64,000 nucleotides of DNA from Pleomorphomonas oryzae DSM 16300 (GCF_000422965.1 NZ_AUHB01000007.1:62001-126000), one strand, 5' to 3'. Shown: positions 20,821-30,391, numbered from the stretch's first letter. Translations and numbers: made by a program. The notes: generated by a model not told the origin, from the letters alone.

Positions 20821-21114
20821 CTAGCGGCGAAGCGCCTCGTGGTGCCTGATCACTTCCGTGATGATGAAGTTCAGGAATTTCTCGGCAAAATCCGGATCGA
20901 GCCGGGCATCGGCAGCCAACGCCCTCAACCGTTCGATCTGGACCTTCTCCCGCGAGGGGTCGGCCGGCGGCAGGCTATGCTCGGCTTTGAGCCGGCCGAC
21001 CTTTTGCGTGCACTTGAAACGCTCGGCGAGGAGATGAACCAACGCCGCGTCGATATTGTCGATCGAGCCGCGCAGTTCCAGGAGCTCGGCCATCACTGGA
21101 TCAAGCGTCGTCAT
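20821..21114 (-). CDS. Chorismate mutase (AroQ type)
   Basis: A 97-residue single-domain chorismate mutase that converts chorismate to prephenate for Phe and Tyr. It is an all-helical AroQ fold. The expected active-site residues R15, R32 and K43 can be seen ([20 protein letters not shown]). The C-terminal part has IRHHE where E. coli has a glutamine, a substitution common in related bacteria. The ATG overlaps the ffh stop by 4 bases, so it is coupled to ffh, an odd but widespread pairing in this order. Confidence 0.88.
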   Translation of the reverse strand: MTTLDPVMAELLELRGSIDNIDAALVHLLAERFKCTQKVGRLKAEHSLPPADPSREKVQIERLRALAADARLDPDFAEKFLNFIITEVIRHHEALRR

Positions 21115-22673
21115 TTCTTCGGCCCTTTCGGCAAGCCGGGAAGCCCCGGCAATCCTGGCAGACGACCTCCCGGAAGGCCGGGCAGACCGGAGAGGCCGGG
21201 TGGCAATGCACTTGGCAAGCCAGGCGGCAGACCGCCCTTGCCACCAAGACCGCCGCCCATGCCCATGTCGCGGGCCATCTTTTCCAGTTGGGCCGGATCC
21301 ATCTTCGAAGGATCGGGCATGCCGCCACCCATCATGGCGCCGAGCTTGCCGAGGCCGCCGAACAGGCCACCCTTCTGCTTGCCCATCGCCTTCATCATGT
21401 CGGCCATCTGCCGGTGCATTTTCAGCACCTTGTTGACGTCGGAAACGTCGGTACCGGAACCGGCGGCAATACGCTTGCGGCGCTTGGCATCGATAAGGGC
21501 GGGCTTGGCTCGCTCCTTCTTGTTCATCGACTGAATGACGGCGAGCTGGCGCTTCAGAAGGTGGTCGTCAAAGCCGGCAGCGGCCAGCTGGTTCTTCATC
21601 TTGCCCATGCCGGGCATCAGGCCGAGGATGCCGTTCATGCCGCCGAGCTTCTGCATCTGTCCGAGCTGATCGGCGAGGTCGTTCATGTCGAACTCGCCCT
21701 TGCCCATCTTGGCGGCCATCTTGGCCGCCTTCTCGGCGTCGATATTGGCAGCAGCCTTTTCGACCAGCGCCACGATATCGCCCATGCCGAGAATGCGATC
21801 GGCCACCCGCTGCGGATGGAAATCCTCCAGCGCGTCGGCCTTTTCGCCAACGCCCATCAGCTTGATCGGCTTGCCGGTGACGGCGCGCATGGACAGCGCC
21901 GCACCGCCGCGGCCGTCGCCGTCGACACGCGTCAGCACGATACCGGTAATGCCGATCTGGCTGTCGAAGGCGCGCGCCGTATTGACGGCGTCCTGGCCGG
22001 TCAGCGCGTCGGCAACCAGCAGCACTTCGTGCGGCTGGGCGATGCGCTTGACGTCGGCCGCCTCGTTCATCAGCGCGTCGTCGACGGTGACACGGCCGGC
22101 GGTGTCGAGCAGCACCACGTCAAAGCCGCCGAGCCGGGCCGCCGTCAGCGCCCGCGCGGCAATTTCCTGCGCCGACTGTCCGGCCACGATCGGCAGCGTA
22201 TCGATGCCGTTCTGCTCACCGAGAACCTTCAGCTGCTCCATGGCCGCCGGACGCCGGGTGTCCAGCGAGGCCATCAGCACTTTCTTGCGCTGGCGCTCGG
22301 TGAGGCGGCGGGCGATCTTGGCTGTCGTCGTCGTCTTGCCCGAGCCCTGCAGGCCGACCATCAGGATGGCCACCGGCGCCGGTGCTTCAAGATCGATCGG
22401 CTGAGCGTCCGAGCCAAGCATCTCCACGAGCTGGTCGTGGACGATCTTGACCACCATCTGGCCTGGCGTGACCGACTTCACCACATCGACGCCGACGGCG
22501 CGGTTCTTCACCTTGTCGATGAAGGACTTGACGACATCGAGCGCCACGTCGGCTTCAAGGAGAGCCCGCCGCACCTCGCGCATGGCTTCCGCGACGTCGG
22601 CCTCCGACAGCGCACCGCGACGGGTGAGCTTGTCGAAAATGCCGGCAAGGCGATCGGAAAGGCTTTCAAACAT
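21111..22673 (-). CDS. ffh: Signal recognition particle protein Ffh
   Basis: The SRP GTPase that binds signal sequences and 4.5S RNA and delivers nascent membrane proteins to FtsY. It is 520 residues: N domain, G domain with GLQGSGKTTT at 107-116, LLDTAGR and TRVDGDGRGGAALS, then the methionine-rich M domain. The last 50 residues are unusually rich in Gly, Leu and Pro (PGLPG-like repeats). Ffh heads an operon with chorismate mutase and probably rpsP. The SRP RNA gene was not found in the adjacent gap. Confidence 0.96.
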   Translation of the reverse strand: MFESLSDRLAGIFDKLTRRGALSEADVAEAMREVRRALLEADVALDVVKSFIDKVKNRAVGVDVVKSVTPGQMVVKIVHDQLVEMLGSDAQPIDLEAPAPVAILMVGLQGSGKTTTTAKIARRLTERQRKKVLMASLDTRRPAAMEQLKVLGEQNGIDTLPIVAGQSAQEIAARALTAARLGGFDVVLLDTAGRVTVDDALMNEAADVKRIAQPHEVLLVADALTGQDAVNTARAFDSQIGITGIVLTRVDGDGRGGAALSMRAVTGKPIKLMGVGEKADALEDFHPQRVADRILGMGDIVALVEKAAANIDAEKAAKMAAKMGKGEFDMNDLADQLGQMQKLGGMNGILGLMPGMGKMKNQLAAAGFDDHLLKRQLAVIQSMNKKERAKPALIDAKRRKRIAAGSGTDVSDVNKVLKMHRQMADMMKAMGKQKGGLFGGLGKLGAMMGGGMPDPSKMDPAQLEKMARDMGMGGGLGGKGGLPPGLPSALPPGLSGLPGLPGGRLPGLPGLPGLPKGPKK

Positions 22674-23050
22674 CGGCGGTCCTCGTCGAACGGTCTGTCG
22701 GACCGCTCATATGGCCTCGGCCTCCACGAAACCCAAGCGCCGCGAGCATCCGCGGGCGCGACGCGCTGGCGGATGTTGACCTCCGAGATCGTGCCCCGGT
22801 CGGCGGCTCGGCTGTCGTAACAGGACGAGAATGGACGGCCATTAGCGGCAAGGCGGCGCCGAGTCAAGGAAAACCGGTCATTTGTGCCGGGCCTCAGTCA
22901 CCGGCGGCGACATCCGTCGCCTTGGCTTTCGCACTTCATGCGGGCGCCCGCTTGGCGCCGGAAGCCGCATGTGCGACTTCGAACGATACCGGCCCGCTTC
23001 CGCTGTCGCCACCAATCGGCTAATGATGGCAGAGAATTGAGAGAACGGCG
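22674..23050. other. Divergent ffh / dapF intergenic region
   Basis: 377 bases between ffh (minus) and dapF (plus). It must hold both promoters, but I see no convincing -35/-10 pair, operator, tRNA or SRP RNA core motif. Confidence 0.4.
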
Positions 23051-23902
23051 ATGAGCATCCCCTACGTCAAGATGAATGGCATCGGCAACGAGATCGTCGT
23101 GCTCGATCTGCGTGGCCGCCCGGAGACCGTGACGGCCGACGCCGCCCGCGCCATCGGCGCCCAGGAGCCATTCGATCAGTTGATGGTTCTCTACGCCCCA
23201 CGCCGACCAGATACGCTCGCCTATATGCGGATCTTCAACATCGATGGTTCCGAGAGCTTTGCCTGCGGCAACGGCACGCGCTGCGTCGGCACGCGCCTGT
23301 TCCAGGCGGGAGTACCCTCGCCCTGCTTTGTCGAATCGCGCGCCGGTATCCTGCGCATTGCCCAGGCTGACAACGGCCTTGTCACCGTCGACATGGGCGA
23401 ACCGCACTTTGCCTGGAACGACATCCCGCTCGCCGAGCCGTTCGCCGATACCCGCGCCATCGAGTTGCAGATCGGGCCGATCGACGCGCCCATCCTGCAT
23501 TCGCCTTCGGTTGCCAACATCGGCAACCCTCACGCCATTTTCTGGGTGGACGATGTCGAGGCTTACGACCTTGCCGCCATCGGACCCATGCTGGAAAACC
23601 ATCCGATCTTTCCCGAGCGCGCCAACATCTCGCTCGCCCACGTCACATCATCCGACACGCTAACGCTGAAGGTTTGGGAACGCGGCGCCGGGCTGACGCG
23701 CGCCTGCGGCTCGGCCGCCTGCGCGGCTGCCGTCTCGGCCGCCCGTACGCGGCGTACCGGCCGCAAGGTGCGCGTGACGCTTCCCGGAGGCGACCTCGTC
23801 ATCGACTGGACGGCGGAAAACCGCATCCTGATGACCGGGGCCACCGAATTCGAGCACGACGGCCTGCTGCCGGACGTTATCTTCGAACCCGCCGTCGCCT
23901 GA
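23051..23902 (+). CDS. dapF: Diaminopimelate epimerase
   Basis: DapF interconverts LL- and meso-diaminopimelate for lysine and peptidoglycan. The 283-residue protein has both catalytic cysteines: C72 in [12 protein letters not shown] and C219 in [11 protein letters not shown]. The N-terminal [16 protein letters not shown] is typical. It starts the plus-strand group dapF-methyltransferase-mtaB-ftsY. Confidence 0.96.
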   Translation: MSIPYVKMNGIGNEIVVLDLRGRPETVTADAARAIGAQEPFDQLMVLYAPRRPDTLAYMRIFNIDGSESFACGNGTRCVGTRLFQAGVPSPCFVESRAGILRIAQADNGLVTVDMGEPHFAWNDIPLAEPFADTRAIELQIGPIDAPILHSPSVANIGNPHAIFWVDDVEAYDLAAIGPMLENHPIFPERANISLAHVTSSDTLTLKVWERGAGLTRACGSAACAAAVSAARTRRTGRKVRVTLPGGDLVIDWTAENRILMTGATEFEHDGLLPDVIFEPAVA

Positions 23903-23929
23903 CGTGGCTTATTTTATGGAGGCGGTTCC

Positions 23930-24772
23930 TTGGAACACCGCACCGCCAGTAACACAGCCCAAGTCGTCGCAGCCCTGCGCGCAGCGCACCAGACCCAAGA
24001 CGACGGCCGGATATTCCGCGATCCATTCGCCGAGGACATGCTCGGGCCGGAAGGCGCTCCATTGATGATGGGCCTTCCGATCATCCCCGGCTATCGGACG
24101 ATGCGCTTCCTCATGGCCGCCCGCAGCCGATATGCCGACGATGCTTTGGCTGAGGCGGTGGAACGCGGCTGTCGGCAGGTGGTGATACTCGGTGCCGGCC
24201 TCGACACCCTCTCTCTCCGCAATCCCCATCGCGCAGCGGGCCTTCGCATCTTCGAGGTCGATCATCCGTCAACCCAGGCCGACAAGCGCCGCCGCCTCTT
24301 GCGCTTCGGACCGAGGCTGCCGGCCGGTCTCACGCTGATACCGGCGATATTCGGCGAGAATGACATTGGCGCGGCGCTGGCAGCGGCCGGCTGGCAGGCA
24401 GGCGAGCCAACCTTCTTTCAAATGCTCGGCGTCGTCATTTACCTGCCAACAGCAGTAAGACAGGCGGTTTTTCGTTTTATTGCCAACCTCCCAGGCTCCG
24501 AAATCGTCCTCGACTATACGACGACGCCGGAAGACCAGGACCCCAGAGGTCGTGCCGTCACCGAGAAACTGATGGCCGAGGCAGCCAAGACCGGCGAACC
24601 CTGGCTCGGTCTCGTCACGCCGGCGACGCTTGCCACCGAACTCGCCAATTTCGGGCTGTCCGATATCGAAGATCTCGACCTGCAAGGGCTTCGGCAGCGC
24701 TATCTTGGCGAGCCCTCGACGGACGGCGGGGAATTCGGCCCGCATGTCCTGCACGCTCGTCGTCCGGCGTGA
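23930..24772 (+). CDS. Class I SAM-dependent methyltransferase (LCM/TIGR00027-like)
   Basis: A 280-residue protein of the leucine-carboxyl-methyltransferase-like SAM methyltransferase family, with VVILGAGLDTLSLR as the SAM-binding motif I, EVDHPSTQ after strand 2, and FQMLGVVIYLP. Members methylate small molecules or carboxyl groups; the substrate here is unknown. The TTG start is supported by GGAGGCGG just upstream, while the nearby ATG is out of frame. It sits between dapF and mtaB, which are usually adjacent in related genomes, so it looks like a later insertion into that group. Confidence 0.75.
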   Translation: MEHRTASNTAQVVAALRAAHQTQDDGRIFRDPFAEDMLGPEGAPLMMGLPIIPGYRTMRFLMAARSRYADDALAEAVERGCRQVVILGAGLDTLSLRNPHRAAGLRIFEVDHPSTQADKRRRLLRFGPRLPAGLTLIPAIFGENDIGAALAAAGWQAGEPTFFQMLGVVIYLPTAVRQAVFRFIANLPGSEIVLDYTTTPEDQDPRGRAVTEKLMAEAAKTGEPWLGLVTPATLATELANFGLSDIEDLDLQGLRQRYLGEPSTDGGEFGPHVLHARRPA

Positions 24773-24859
24773 GCCGCCCTGGCGTGCGGTTTCCGCTCTG
24801 GCAATTTCCGCGCCTTTCCGCCATATAGCCGGTCTGAACATCAGCATCGGAACGAAAGC

Positions 24860-26116
24860 ATGGCGATCGAAGTGATCACTTTCGGCTGCCGCCTCAACAC
24901 GGCGGAATCGGAAGTGATGCGACAGAAGGCGGTCGAGGCGGGCCTTTCCGAGGCCGTGCTAGTCAACACCTGCGCCGTTACCGGCGAAGCCGTGCGCCAA
25001 GCCAAACAAGCGATCCGCCGCGCGCGACGCGCCAATCCCGCTGCCCGCATCGTCGTGACCGGCTGCGCCGCCCAGACCTCGCCCGAGCTGTTTGCCGGCA
25101 TGGCCGAGGTCGATCTGGTGGTCGGCAACGCCGACAAACTCACCGAGGCAGCCTATCAATCGATCCCTGATTTTGGCGTTTCGGCAGAGGAAAAGACCCG
25201 CGTCAACGACATCATGAGCGTGCGCGAGACGGCGCTGCACCTCGTCGACGGATTCGAAGGCCGCACCCGCGCTTTCGTGCAGGTTCAGAACGGCTGCGAC
25301 CATCGCTGCACGTTCTGCATCATCCCCTTCGGTCGGGGCAATTCCCGCTCGGTGCCGATGGGCGACGTGGTGGCCCAGGTGCGCCGCCTCGTCGAGAATG
25401 GCTACGCCGAGGTGGTGCTGACCGGCGTCGATCTCACCTCCTATGGCGACGACCTCCCCGGCATCCCTCGCCTCGGCCGCCTGACCCGGTCCATCCTGAA
25501 GGAGGTGCCGGAGCTTTCTCGCCTGCGCATCTCGTCCATTGATTCGATCGAGGCCGATCCTGACCTGATGGCGGCCATCGCCGAGGAAGAGCGGCTGATG
25601 CCGCATATGCATCTGTCGCTCCAGCATGGCGACGACCTGATCCTGAAGCGCATGAAGCGCCGGCATCTGCGCGCCGACGCCATCCGCTTCTGCGACGAGG
25701 CGCGGCGCCTCAGGCCCGATATGGTGTTCGGCGCCGATATCATCGCCGGCTTCCCGACCGAAACCGAGGCGATGTTCCAGAACTCGCTCGCCATCGTCGA
25801 CGACTGTGGCCTTACCCACCTTCACGTCTTCCCCTATTCGCCACGTCCAGGTACGCCGGCTGCCCGCATGCCACAAGTAGAGAGGGCGGAAATAAAGCAT
25901 CGCGCCTCCAGGTTGCGCGATAAGGGCGACATCGCGTTCCGCGCCCACCTCGACGCCGAGGCCGGCCGGCATCACGCCGTGCTGGTCGAAAAGGACGGAC
26001 TGGGCCGTACCGAACAGTTCACGCTCACCGAGATCGACCGTGGCGTGCCCGGCGAAATCGTGCCGGCCGTCGTGACTGGTCGTACCGACCGTACTCTCAT
26101 TTCCAAAGCCGCCTGA
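24860..26116 (+). CDS. mtaB: tRNA t6A37 methylthiotransferase MtaB
   Basis: A radical-SAM methylthiotransferase that converts t6A37 to ms2t6A in tRNA. The 418-residue protein has the N-terminal MTTase domain with cysteines C10, C38 and C69 for the auxiliary cluster, then the radical-SAM C146-x3-C150-x2-C153 (NGCDHRCTFCIIPFGRG). The C-terminal region carries a TRAM-like segment. MtaB rather than MiaB is favoured by the FGCRLNTAESE start and length. It is followed 17 bases later by ftsY. Confidence 0.92.
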   Translation: MAIEVITFGCRLNTAESEVMRQKAVEAGLSEAVLVNTCAVTGEAVRQAKQAIRRARRANPAARIVVTGCAAQTSPELFAGMAEVDLVVGNADKLTEAAYQSIPDFGVSAEEKTRVNDIMSVRETALHLVDGFEGRTRAFVQVQNGCDHRCTFCIIPFGRGNSRSVPMGDVVAQVRRLVENGYAEVVLTGVDLTSYGDDLPGIPRLGRLTRSILKEVPELSRLRISSIDSIEADPDLMAAIAEEERLMPHMHLSLQHGDDLILKRMKRRHLRADAIRFCDEARRLRPDMVFGADIIAGFPTETEAMFQNSLAIVDDCGLTHLHVFPYSPRPGTPAARMPQVERAEIKHRASRLRDKGDIAFRAHLDAEAGRHHAVLVEKDGLGRTEQFTLTEIDRGVPGEIVPAVVTGRTDRTLISKAA

Positions 26117-26133
26117 GGCGAAGGACGAACGAC

Positions 26134-27165
26134 ATGTCGGACGACAAGAAGCCGGGTCTCATCGGTCGTTGGTTTGGTGGTGGACGCGAAGCGCCAGATA
26201 CACGTGAATCACAGGCGGAACCGGTGGCGCCGATCGTGGTTGAACGCACGTCCTGGTTCCAGCGTCTCACGAGTGGCATGTCGCGCTCCTCACAGGCGAT
26301 CGGCGGCGGCATCGTCTCCATTTTCACCAAGCGCAAGCTCGATGCCGACACGCTGGAAGAGCTTGAAGATGTGATGATTCAGGCCGATCTCGGTGTCGCC
26401 GTTGCCTCGGCCATCACCGCCCGTCTGTCAGCCGAACGCTACGGCAAGGACATTACCGACGAGGAAGTGAAAACCATCCTTGCCGCCGAGGTGGAGAAGG
26501 TCCTGGTGCCTGTGGCCGTACCCTTCGCACTGAAGGCCGACAAGGCGCCTCAGGTGGTGCTGGTGGTAGGCGTCAACGGCTCAGGCAAGACGACCACCAT
26601 CGGCAAGCTGGCTTCCAAATTCACCGTCGAAGGTAAAAAGGTCATGCTGGCCGCCGGTGACACCTTCCGCGCCGCCGCCATCGATCAGCTGAAGGTATGG
26701 GCCGGTCGGGCGAACGTGCCGATCGTTGCCCGTGACGTCGGTGCCGATTCGGCCGGCCTCGCCTTCGATGCGCTGACCCGGGCAAAGGCCGAAGGCATCG
26801 ACGTGCTGATGATCGACACGGCCGGCCGCCTTCAGAACAAGGCCGAGCTGATGGCTGAACTCGAGAAGGTCGTCCGCGTCCTTCGCAAGATCGATCCCAC
26901 GGCGCCGCACGACGTGCTGCTGGTGCTCGACGCCACCACCGGCCAGAATGCCGTTTCCCAGGTCGAGGTCTTTGGCCGGACGGCCGGTGTCACCGGCCTC
27001 GTCATGACCAAGCTCGACGGGACCGCCCGCGGTGGCATTCTCATCGCCATCGCCGAGAAATTCGGTCTGCCGGTGCACTTCATCGGCGTCGGCGAAGGCA
27101 TCGACGACCTGGAGCCTTTCGAAGCTCGCGATTTCGCCCGTGCTATCGCCGGTCTCGGCGATTGA
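26134..27165 (+). CDS. ftsY: SRP receptor FtsY
   Basis: The membrane-associated SRP receptor GTPase that pairs with Ffh. It is 343 residues, with a short charged N-terminal region, the N domain, and the G domain with GVNGSGKT at 146-153, DTFRAAAIDQL, DTAGRLQNK and TKLDGTARGG. The short acidic A region is normal for alphaproteobacteria. It follows mtaB closely. Confidence 0.97.
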   Translation: MSDDKKPGLIGRWFGGGREAPDTRESQAEPVAPIVVERTSWFQRLTSGMSRSSQAIGGGIVSIFTKRKLDADTLEELEDVMIQADLGVAVASAITARLSAERYGKDITDEEVKTILAAEVEKVLVPVAVPFALKADKAPQVVLVVGVNGSGKTTTIGKLASKFTVEGKKVMLAAGDTFRAAAIDQLKVWAGRANVPIVARDVGADSAGLAFDALTRAKAEGIDVLMIDTAGRLQNKAELMAELEKVVRVLRKIDPTAPHDVLLVLDATTGQNAVSQVEVFGRTAGVTGLVMTKLDGTARGGILIAIAEKFGLPVHFIGVGEGIDDLEPFEARDFARAIAGLGD

Positions 27166-27294
27166 TGCTACGCCTAGAGGCTCAATGCCCCCTGAACCGC
27201 TGCGGATTGCCGGCCATTGACGAAATCGCTATGTGTGCAATCCGGAATACGTCGAAGCCGCGACTGGCGCCTGGCGCCCCGCTTTGAGGCAAGC

Positions 27295-28023
27295 ATGTCC
27301 CTCTCCGACCTGGCCAACCCTACCCGTTTTCTGACGCTCGCCGGCCGTTTGATTCCTTGGCTCGCCGGCCTCACTCTCGTCCTGTTTGCCGTGGGTCTCA
27401 CGCTGGTCGCCCGCTCACCGGCCGACTATCTCCAGGGTGAGACCGTCAGGATCATGTATATCCACGTGCCCTCGGCCTGGCTGTCCATGCTGACCTACAC
27501 CATCATGGCAGTCTCCGCGCTTGGCACGCTGGTCTGGCGGCATCCCCTTGCCGACGTGGCCGCTCGCGCCGCCGCGCCGATCGGCGCCACGTTTACCGCG
27601 CTCGCCCTGGTGACCGGCTCGCTGTGGGGCCGGCCGATGTGGGGCACCTACTGGGAGTGGGACGCGCGACTGACTTCGGTGCTGGTGCTGTTCATCATGT
27701 ATCTGGGACTCATCGCTCTCTGGCGCACCATCGAAGATCCGACGCGGGGGGCTCGTGCCGCGGCGATCCTGATCCTGGTCGGCTCCGTCAACCTGCCGAT
27801 CATCAAGTTTTCCGTCGATTGGTGGAACACGCTGCATCAGCCCGCCTCGGTATTCCGCCTCGGCGGCCCTACCATCGATGCGACCATGCTGGTGCCGCTC
27901 GCCGCCATGGCCCTTGCCTTCACCTTCCTTCTCATCACCCTGCATCTGGCCGCCATGCGCAACGAGATCCTGCGTCGACGCATCCGCGCCCTTGGCCTGA
28001 CCGCTGCCGGAGCCATCCGATGA
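27295..28023 (+). CDS. ccmC: Heme exporter / cytochrome c maturation protein CcmC
   Basis: CcmC presents heme to CcmE in the periplasm during cytochrome c maturation. The 242-residue protein has six membrane segments and the tryptophan-rich heme-binding motif WGTYWEWD at 116-123, flanked by the conserved histidines in YIHVPSAW and NTLHQPASVF. The ATG chosen follows GAGGCAAGC. No ccmA or ccmB lies upstream; ftsY is the immediate neighbour. The end overlaps ccmD by 4 bases. Confidence 0.94.
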   Translation: MSLSDLANPTRFLTLAGRLIPWLAGLTLVLFAVGLTLVARSPADYLQGETVRIMYIHVPSAWLSMLTYTIMAVSALGTLVWRHPLADVAARAAAPIGATFTALALVTGSLWGRPMWGTYWEWDARLTSVLVLFIMYLGLIALWRTIEDPTRGARAAAILILVGSVNLPIIKFSVDWWNTLHQPASVFRLGGPTIDATMLVPLAAMALAFTFLLITLHLAAMRNEILRRRIRALGLTAAGAIR

Positions 28024-28232
28024 TCGCCGCCCTCGGCCCCTACGCCGGTTTCATCCTTTTGAGCTATGGCGCGGCAATACTCGCCGCCGTTGGCCTAACC
28101 CTCTGGGTCATCCTCGATCATCGTCGGCTCAGGAATACGCTTGCCGCGCTCGAAGCACGTGGCCTTACGCGCCGGTCGGCGCGCTCCGCCGCCCGTCTGG
28201 CGCCTGAGACACCCCTGGAGACCCAAGCGTGA
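28020..28232 (+). CDS. ccmD: Heme exporter protein CcmD
   Basis: A 70-residue single-span membrane protein that stabilises the CcmABC-CcmE complex. The hydrophobic segment GFILLSYGAAILAAVGLTLW is followed by a basic, arginine-rich tail, the normal CcmD layout. It overlaps ccmC (ATGA) and ccmG by 4 bases each. The family is short and weakly conserved; the position between ccmC and ccmG decides the call. Confidence 0.85.
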   Translation: MIAALGPYAGFILLSYGAAILAAVGLTLWVILDHRRLRNTLAALEARGLTRRSARSAARLAPETPLETQA

Positions 28233-28810
28233 GCAAGCCATCGCGCCGCGTCGGGTTTCTGGCGCTCGTCCCGCTCGCCTTGTTTCTGGCGCTCGCAGTC
28301 CTGTTCTATGCCAGGCTTAGCGCTGGCGATCCTTCGGAAGTTCCGTCGGCGCTGATCGGCAAGCCGGTACCGGATTTCCGGCTTGACGGCATTGCCGGCC
28401 TGACGCGGGATGGGGCGCCGGTTGCCGGGCTTTCGAGTGGCGATCTCGCCAAAGGCGTCTTTGTCGTCAATGTCTTTGCCAGTTGGTGCGCGCCCTGTCG
28501 CGCCGAGCATCCGCTCCTGACGGACTTGGCAAAAGACCAGCGGATCCGCCTCTACGGCCTCAACTACAAGGACGCCGACGACCAGGCGCTGCGCTTCCTC
28601 AACGGGCTCGGTAATCCTTACGCCGCCATCGGTGCCGACCGGAACGGCCGTGTCGGCATCGACTGGGGCGTCTATGGCGTGCCGGAAACCTTTGTTGTCG
28701 CCAATGGTCGCATCACCGCCAAACTGGTCGGCCCTCTCACGCCGCAACGGATTTCGGCCGAGTTGATGCCGGCGATCGACAAGGCAATTGGCACTCAGGC
28801 GGCCCCGTAG
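28229..28810 (+). CDS. ccmG: Thiol:disulfide interchange protein CcmG/DsbE
   Basis: A periplasmic thioredoxin-like reductant for apocytochrome c cysteines. The 193-residue protein has an N-terminal membrane anchor (LALVPLALFLALAVLFYA) and the CAPC active site at 87-90 in NVFASWCAPCRAEHP. GVYGVPETFVV contains the conserved cis-proline. It ends the ccmCDG group, and its last 16 bases overlap the convergent yggS gene. Confidence 0.94.
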   Translation: MSKPSRRVGFLALVPLALFLALAVLFYARLSAGDPSEVPSALIGKPVPDFRLDGIAGLTRDGAPVAGLSSGDLAKGVFVVNVFASWCAPCRAEHPLLTDLAKDQRIRLYGLNYKDADDQALRFLNGLGNPYAAIGADRNGRVGIDWGVYGVPETFVVANGRITAKLVGPLTPQRISAELMPAIDKAIGTQAAP

Positions 28811-29469
28811 TCGCGGTTGCCGAAGATGGCGCTGCCGACGCGCACATGTGTCGCGCCCTGCCCGATGGCCGTCTCATAGTCCGACGACATGCCCATCGAG
28901 CGGAAGGCGACGCCGGCTCGCCGCGCCAATTCATCGAGCAGCGCGAAATGCGGCGCCGGTGGATCGCCAGCCGGCGGAATGCACATCAGGCCGGCGATGG
29001 TAAGACCATGCACCTCACGGCACCGCTTGACGAAGTCGACCGTCTCACGCGGGGCAACGCCGGCCTTCTGCAGCTCTTCTCCGGTATTGACCTGAACGAA
29101 CAGTTTGGGGAAACGGCCCTGCGCCTGCATTTCCTTGGCAAGGACTGCGGCGATTTTCTCGCGGTCGACACTATGGATGACATCGAACAAGGCGACCGCC
29201 TCGTGTGTTTTGTTCGATTGCAGCGGCCCGATCAAGTGCAGTTCCACCGCCGGAAAGTCCGCCTTCACCTGCGGGAACTTGGCCGCCGCCTCCTGCACAC
29301 GATTTTCGCCGAACACCAGCTGCCCGGCAGCGATAGCCGCCCGGACGTCCGCCTCGGGAAAGGTTTTGGAAACGGCGATTAGCGTCACTGAACCAGCCGG
29401 CCGCCCAGCCTCCTCTTCAGCACCCTCGATCGCCGCCCGTACCCGTCCAAGCGCTTCGGAAATGGTCAT
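28795..29469 (-). CDS. YggS/PLPHP family PLP-binding protein
   Basis: A 224-residue protein of the PLP homeostasis family (YggS/PROSC). It binds pyridoxal phosphate without known enzyme activity and affects amino-acid and B6 balance. K35 in LIAVSKTFP is the PLP lysine; LIGPLQSNK and GMSSDYETAIGQGATHVRVGSAIFG are family marks. The ATG giving MTISEALG is preferred because GGAGG lies just before it, inside the longer frame. It converges with ccmG and is divergent from lolA. Confidence 0.92.
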   Translation of the reverse strand: MTISEALGRVRAAIEGAEEEAGRPAGSVTLIAVSKTFPEADVRAAIAAGQLVFGENRVQEAAAKFPQVKADFPAVELHLIGPLQSNKTHEAVALFDVIHSVDREKIAAVLAKEMQAQGRFPKLFVQVNTGEELQKAGVAPRETVDFVKRCREVHGLTIAGLMCIPPAGDPPAPHFALLDELARRAGVAFRSMGMSSDYETAIGQGATHVRVGSAIFGNRDYGAA

Positions 29470-29702
29470 GTTTTCCTCCATTCTCCGTCGAGGTCACCCA
29501 GGCCGGCGGCCAGAGCATGCCAAAGCAGCGGCCTTCATTGCACTGCCCCGCCATGCCTGTCTTTGGCGTCGCCGGCCGTCTTGTCAAGACGATGGCGGAA
29601 GCTCCACCTTGTTTCGCCATCATCTGGTCTTTAAGTGAAGAGAATCGTTTGCCGAAACGTCCCGCACCGGCGCGGGAGCCGACAAAGGAGAAGGTGTCCG
29701 CG

Positions 29703-30374
29703 ATGTATCAGACCCAGAGGATGGGGCGCCGAGCGTTCCTGAATAGCGTTGGCGCTGCCGGCCTGACGCTGGCGCTCACGGCAGCGGCAATTCCCGTTGC
29801 GGTAACGGGTGCGGTTGCCAAACCTAACCTCGCCAATCTCTCGCCTGAGCAGCTCACCACGGTGCAGGCGGTCAACCGCTATTTCAATTCGATCACCACC
29901 TTCGAAGGCAAGTTCCTGCAGACGGCGCCCGATGGCGGCGAAACCACCGGTTATTTCGTCATCGATCGACCCGGCAAGATGCGCTTCCGCTACTATCCGC
30001 CGGCCCAGCTCGACATCACCGTCGACGGCCGGACGGTAGCTGTCGACGACAAGGCGATGCAGTCGCAGACGCTTTATCTGCTGTCTGAGACCCCATTGCG
30101 TTTCCTGCTCGACAAGAACATCGATCTTCTCGAGGAGGCGGTGGTGCAGTCGGTCAGCGCCGATTCCGACTTCATTGTCATTCGCCTGCAGGATCCCGGC
30201 ACCTTCGTCACCAATCACCTGACGCTTTATTTCGACGCCAAGACCACCGAGCTGAAGCAATGGACGGTGACCGACGATCAGGGACTGGACACCACTGTCG
30301 CGATCTACGAAACCAAGATTGGCACCCCGACCAATCCCGAGTGGTTCCAGATCAACTATTCGAAGTACAAATAG
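29703..30374 (+). CDS. lolA: LolA-type outer-membrane lipoprotein carrier
   Basis: LolA shuttles lipoproteins across the periplasm. The 223-residue protein has an N-terminal export signal with a twin arginine (GRRAFLN), a hydrophobic core and an AVA cleavage site near residue 39. The mature part shows [31 protein letters not shown], cut here only by its natural flow: start EGKFLQ, end MRFRYYPP, the beta-sheet signature of LolA. The ATG follows AAAGGAGAAGG. In related bacteria lolA usually follows ftsK; here it is some 20 kb away, next to yciB. Confidence 0.85.
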   Translation: MYQTQRMGRRAFLNSVGAAGLTLALTAAAIPVAVTGAVAKPNLANLSPEQLTTVQAVNRYFNSITTFEGKFLQTAPDGGETTGYFVIDRPGKMRFRYYPPAQLDITVDGRTVAVDDKAMQSQTLYLLSETPLRFLLDKNIDLLEEAVVQSVSADSDFIVIRLQDPGTFVTNHLTLYFDAKTTELKQWTVTDDQGLDTTVAIYETKIGTPTNPEWFQINYSKYK

Positions 30375-30391
30375 TCCGCCAGGAGCGATCG

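Noticed and set aside
21288-22820. 510-codon open frame antisense to ffh
   Set aside because: His/Gln/Arg-rich shadow translation; ffh has all GTPase motifs on the other strand.
22674-23050. Possible SRP RNA gene near ffh
   Set aside because: The conserved SRP RNA core with the GGAA tetraloop context was not found.
24959-25975. 338-codon open frame antisense to mtaB
   Set aside because: No domain features; mtaB has all six cluster cysteines.
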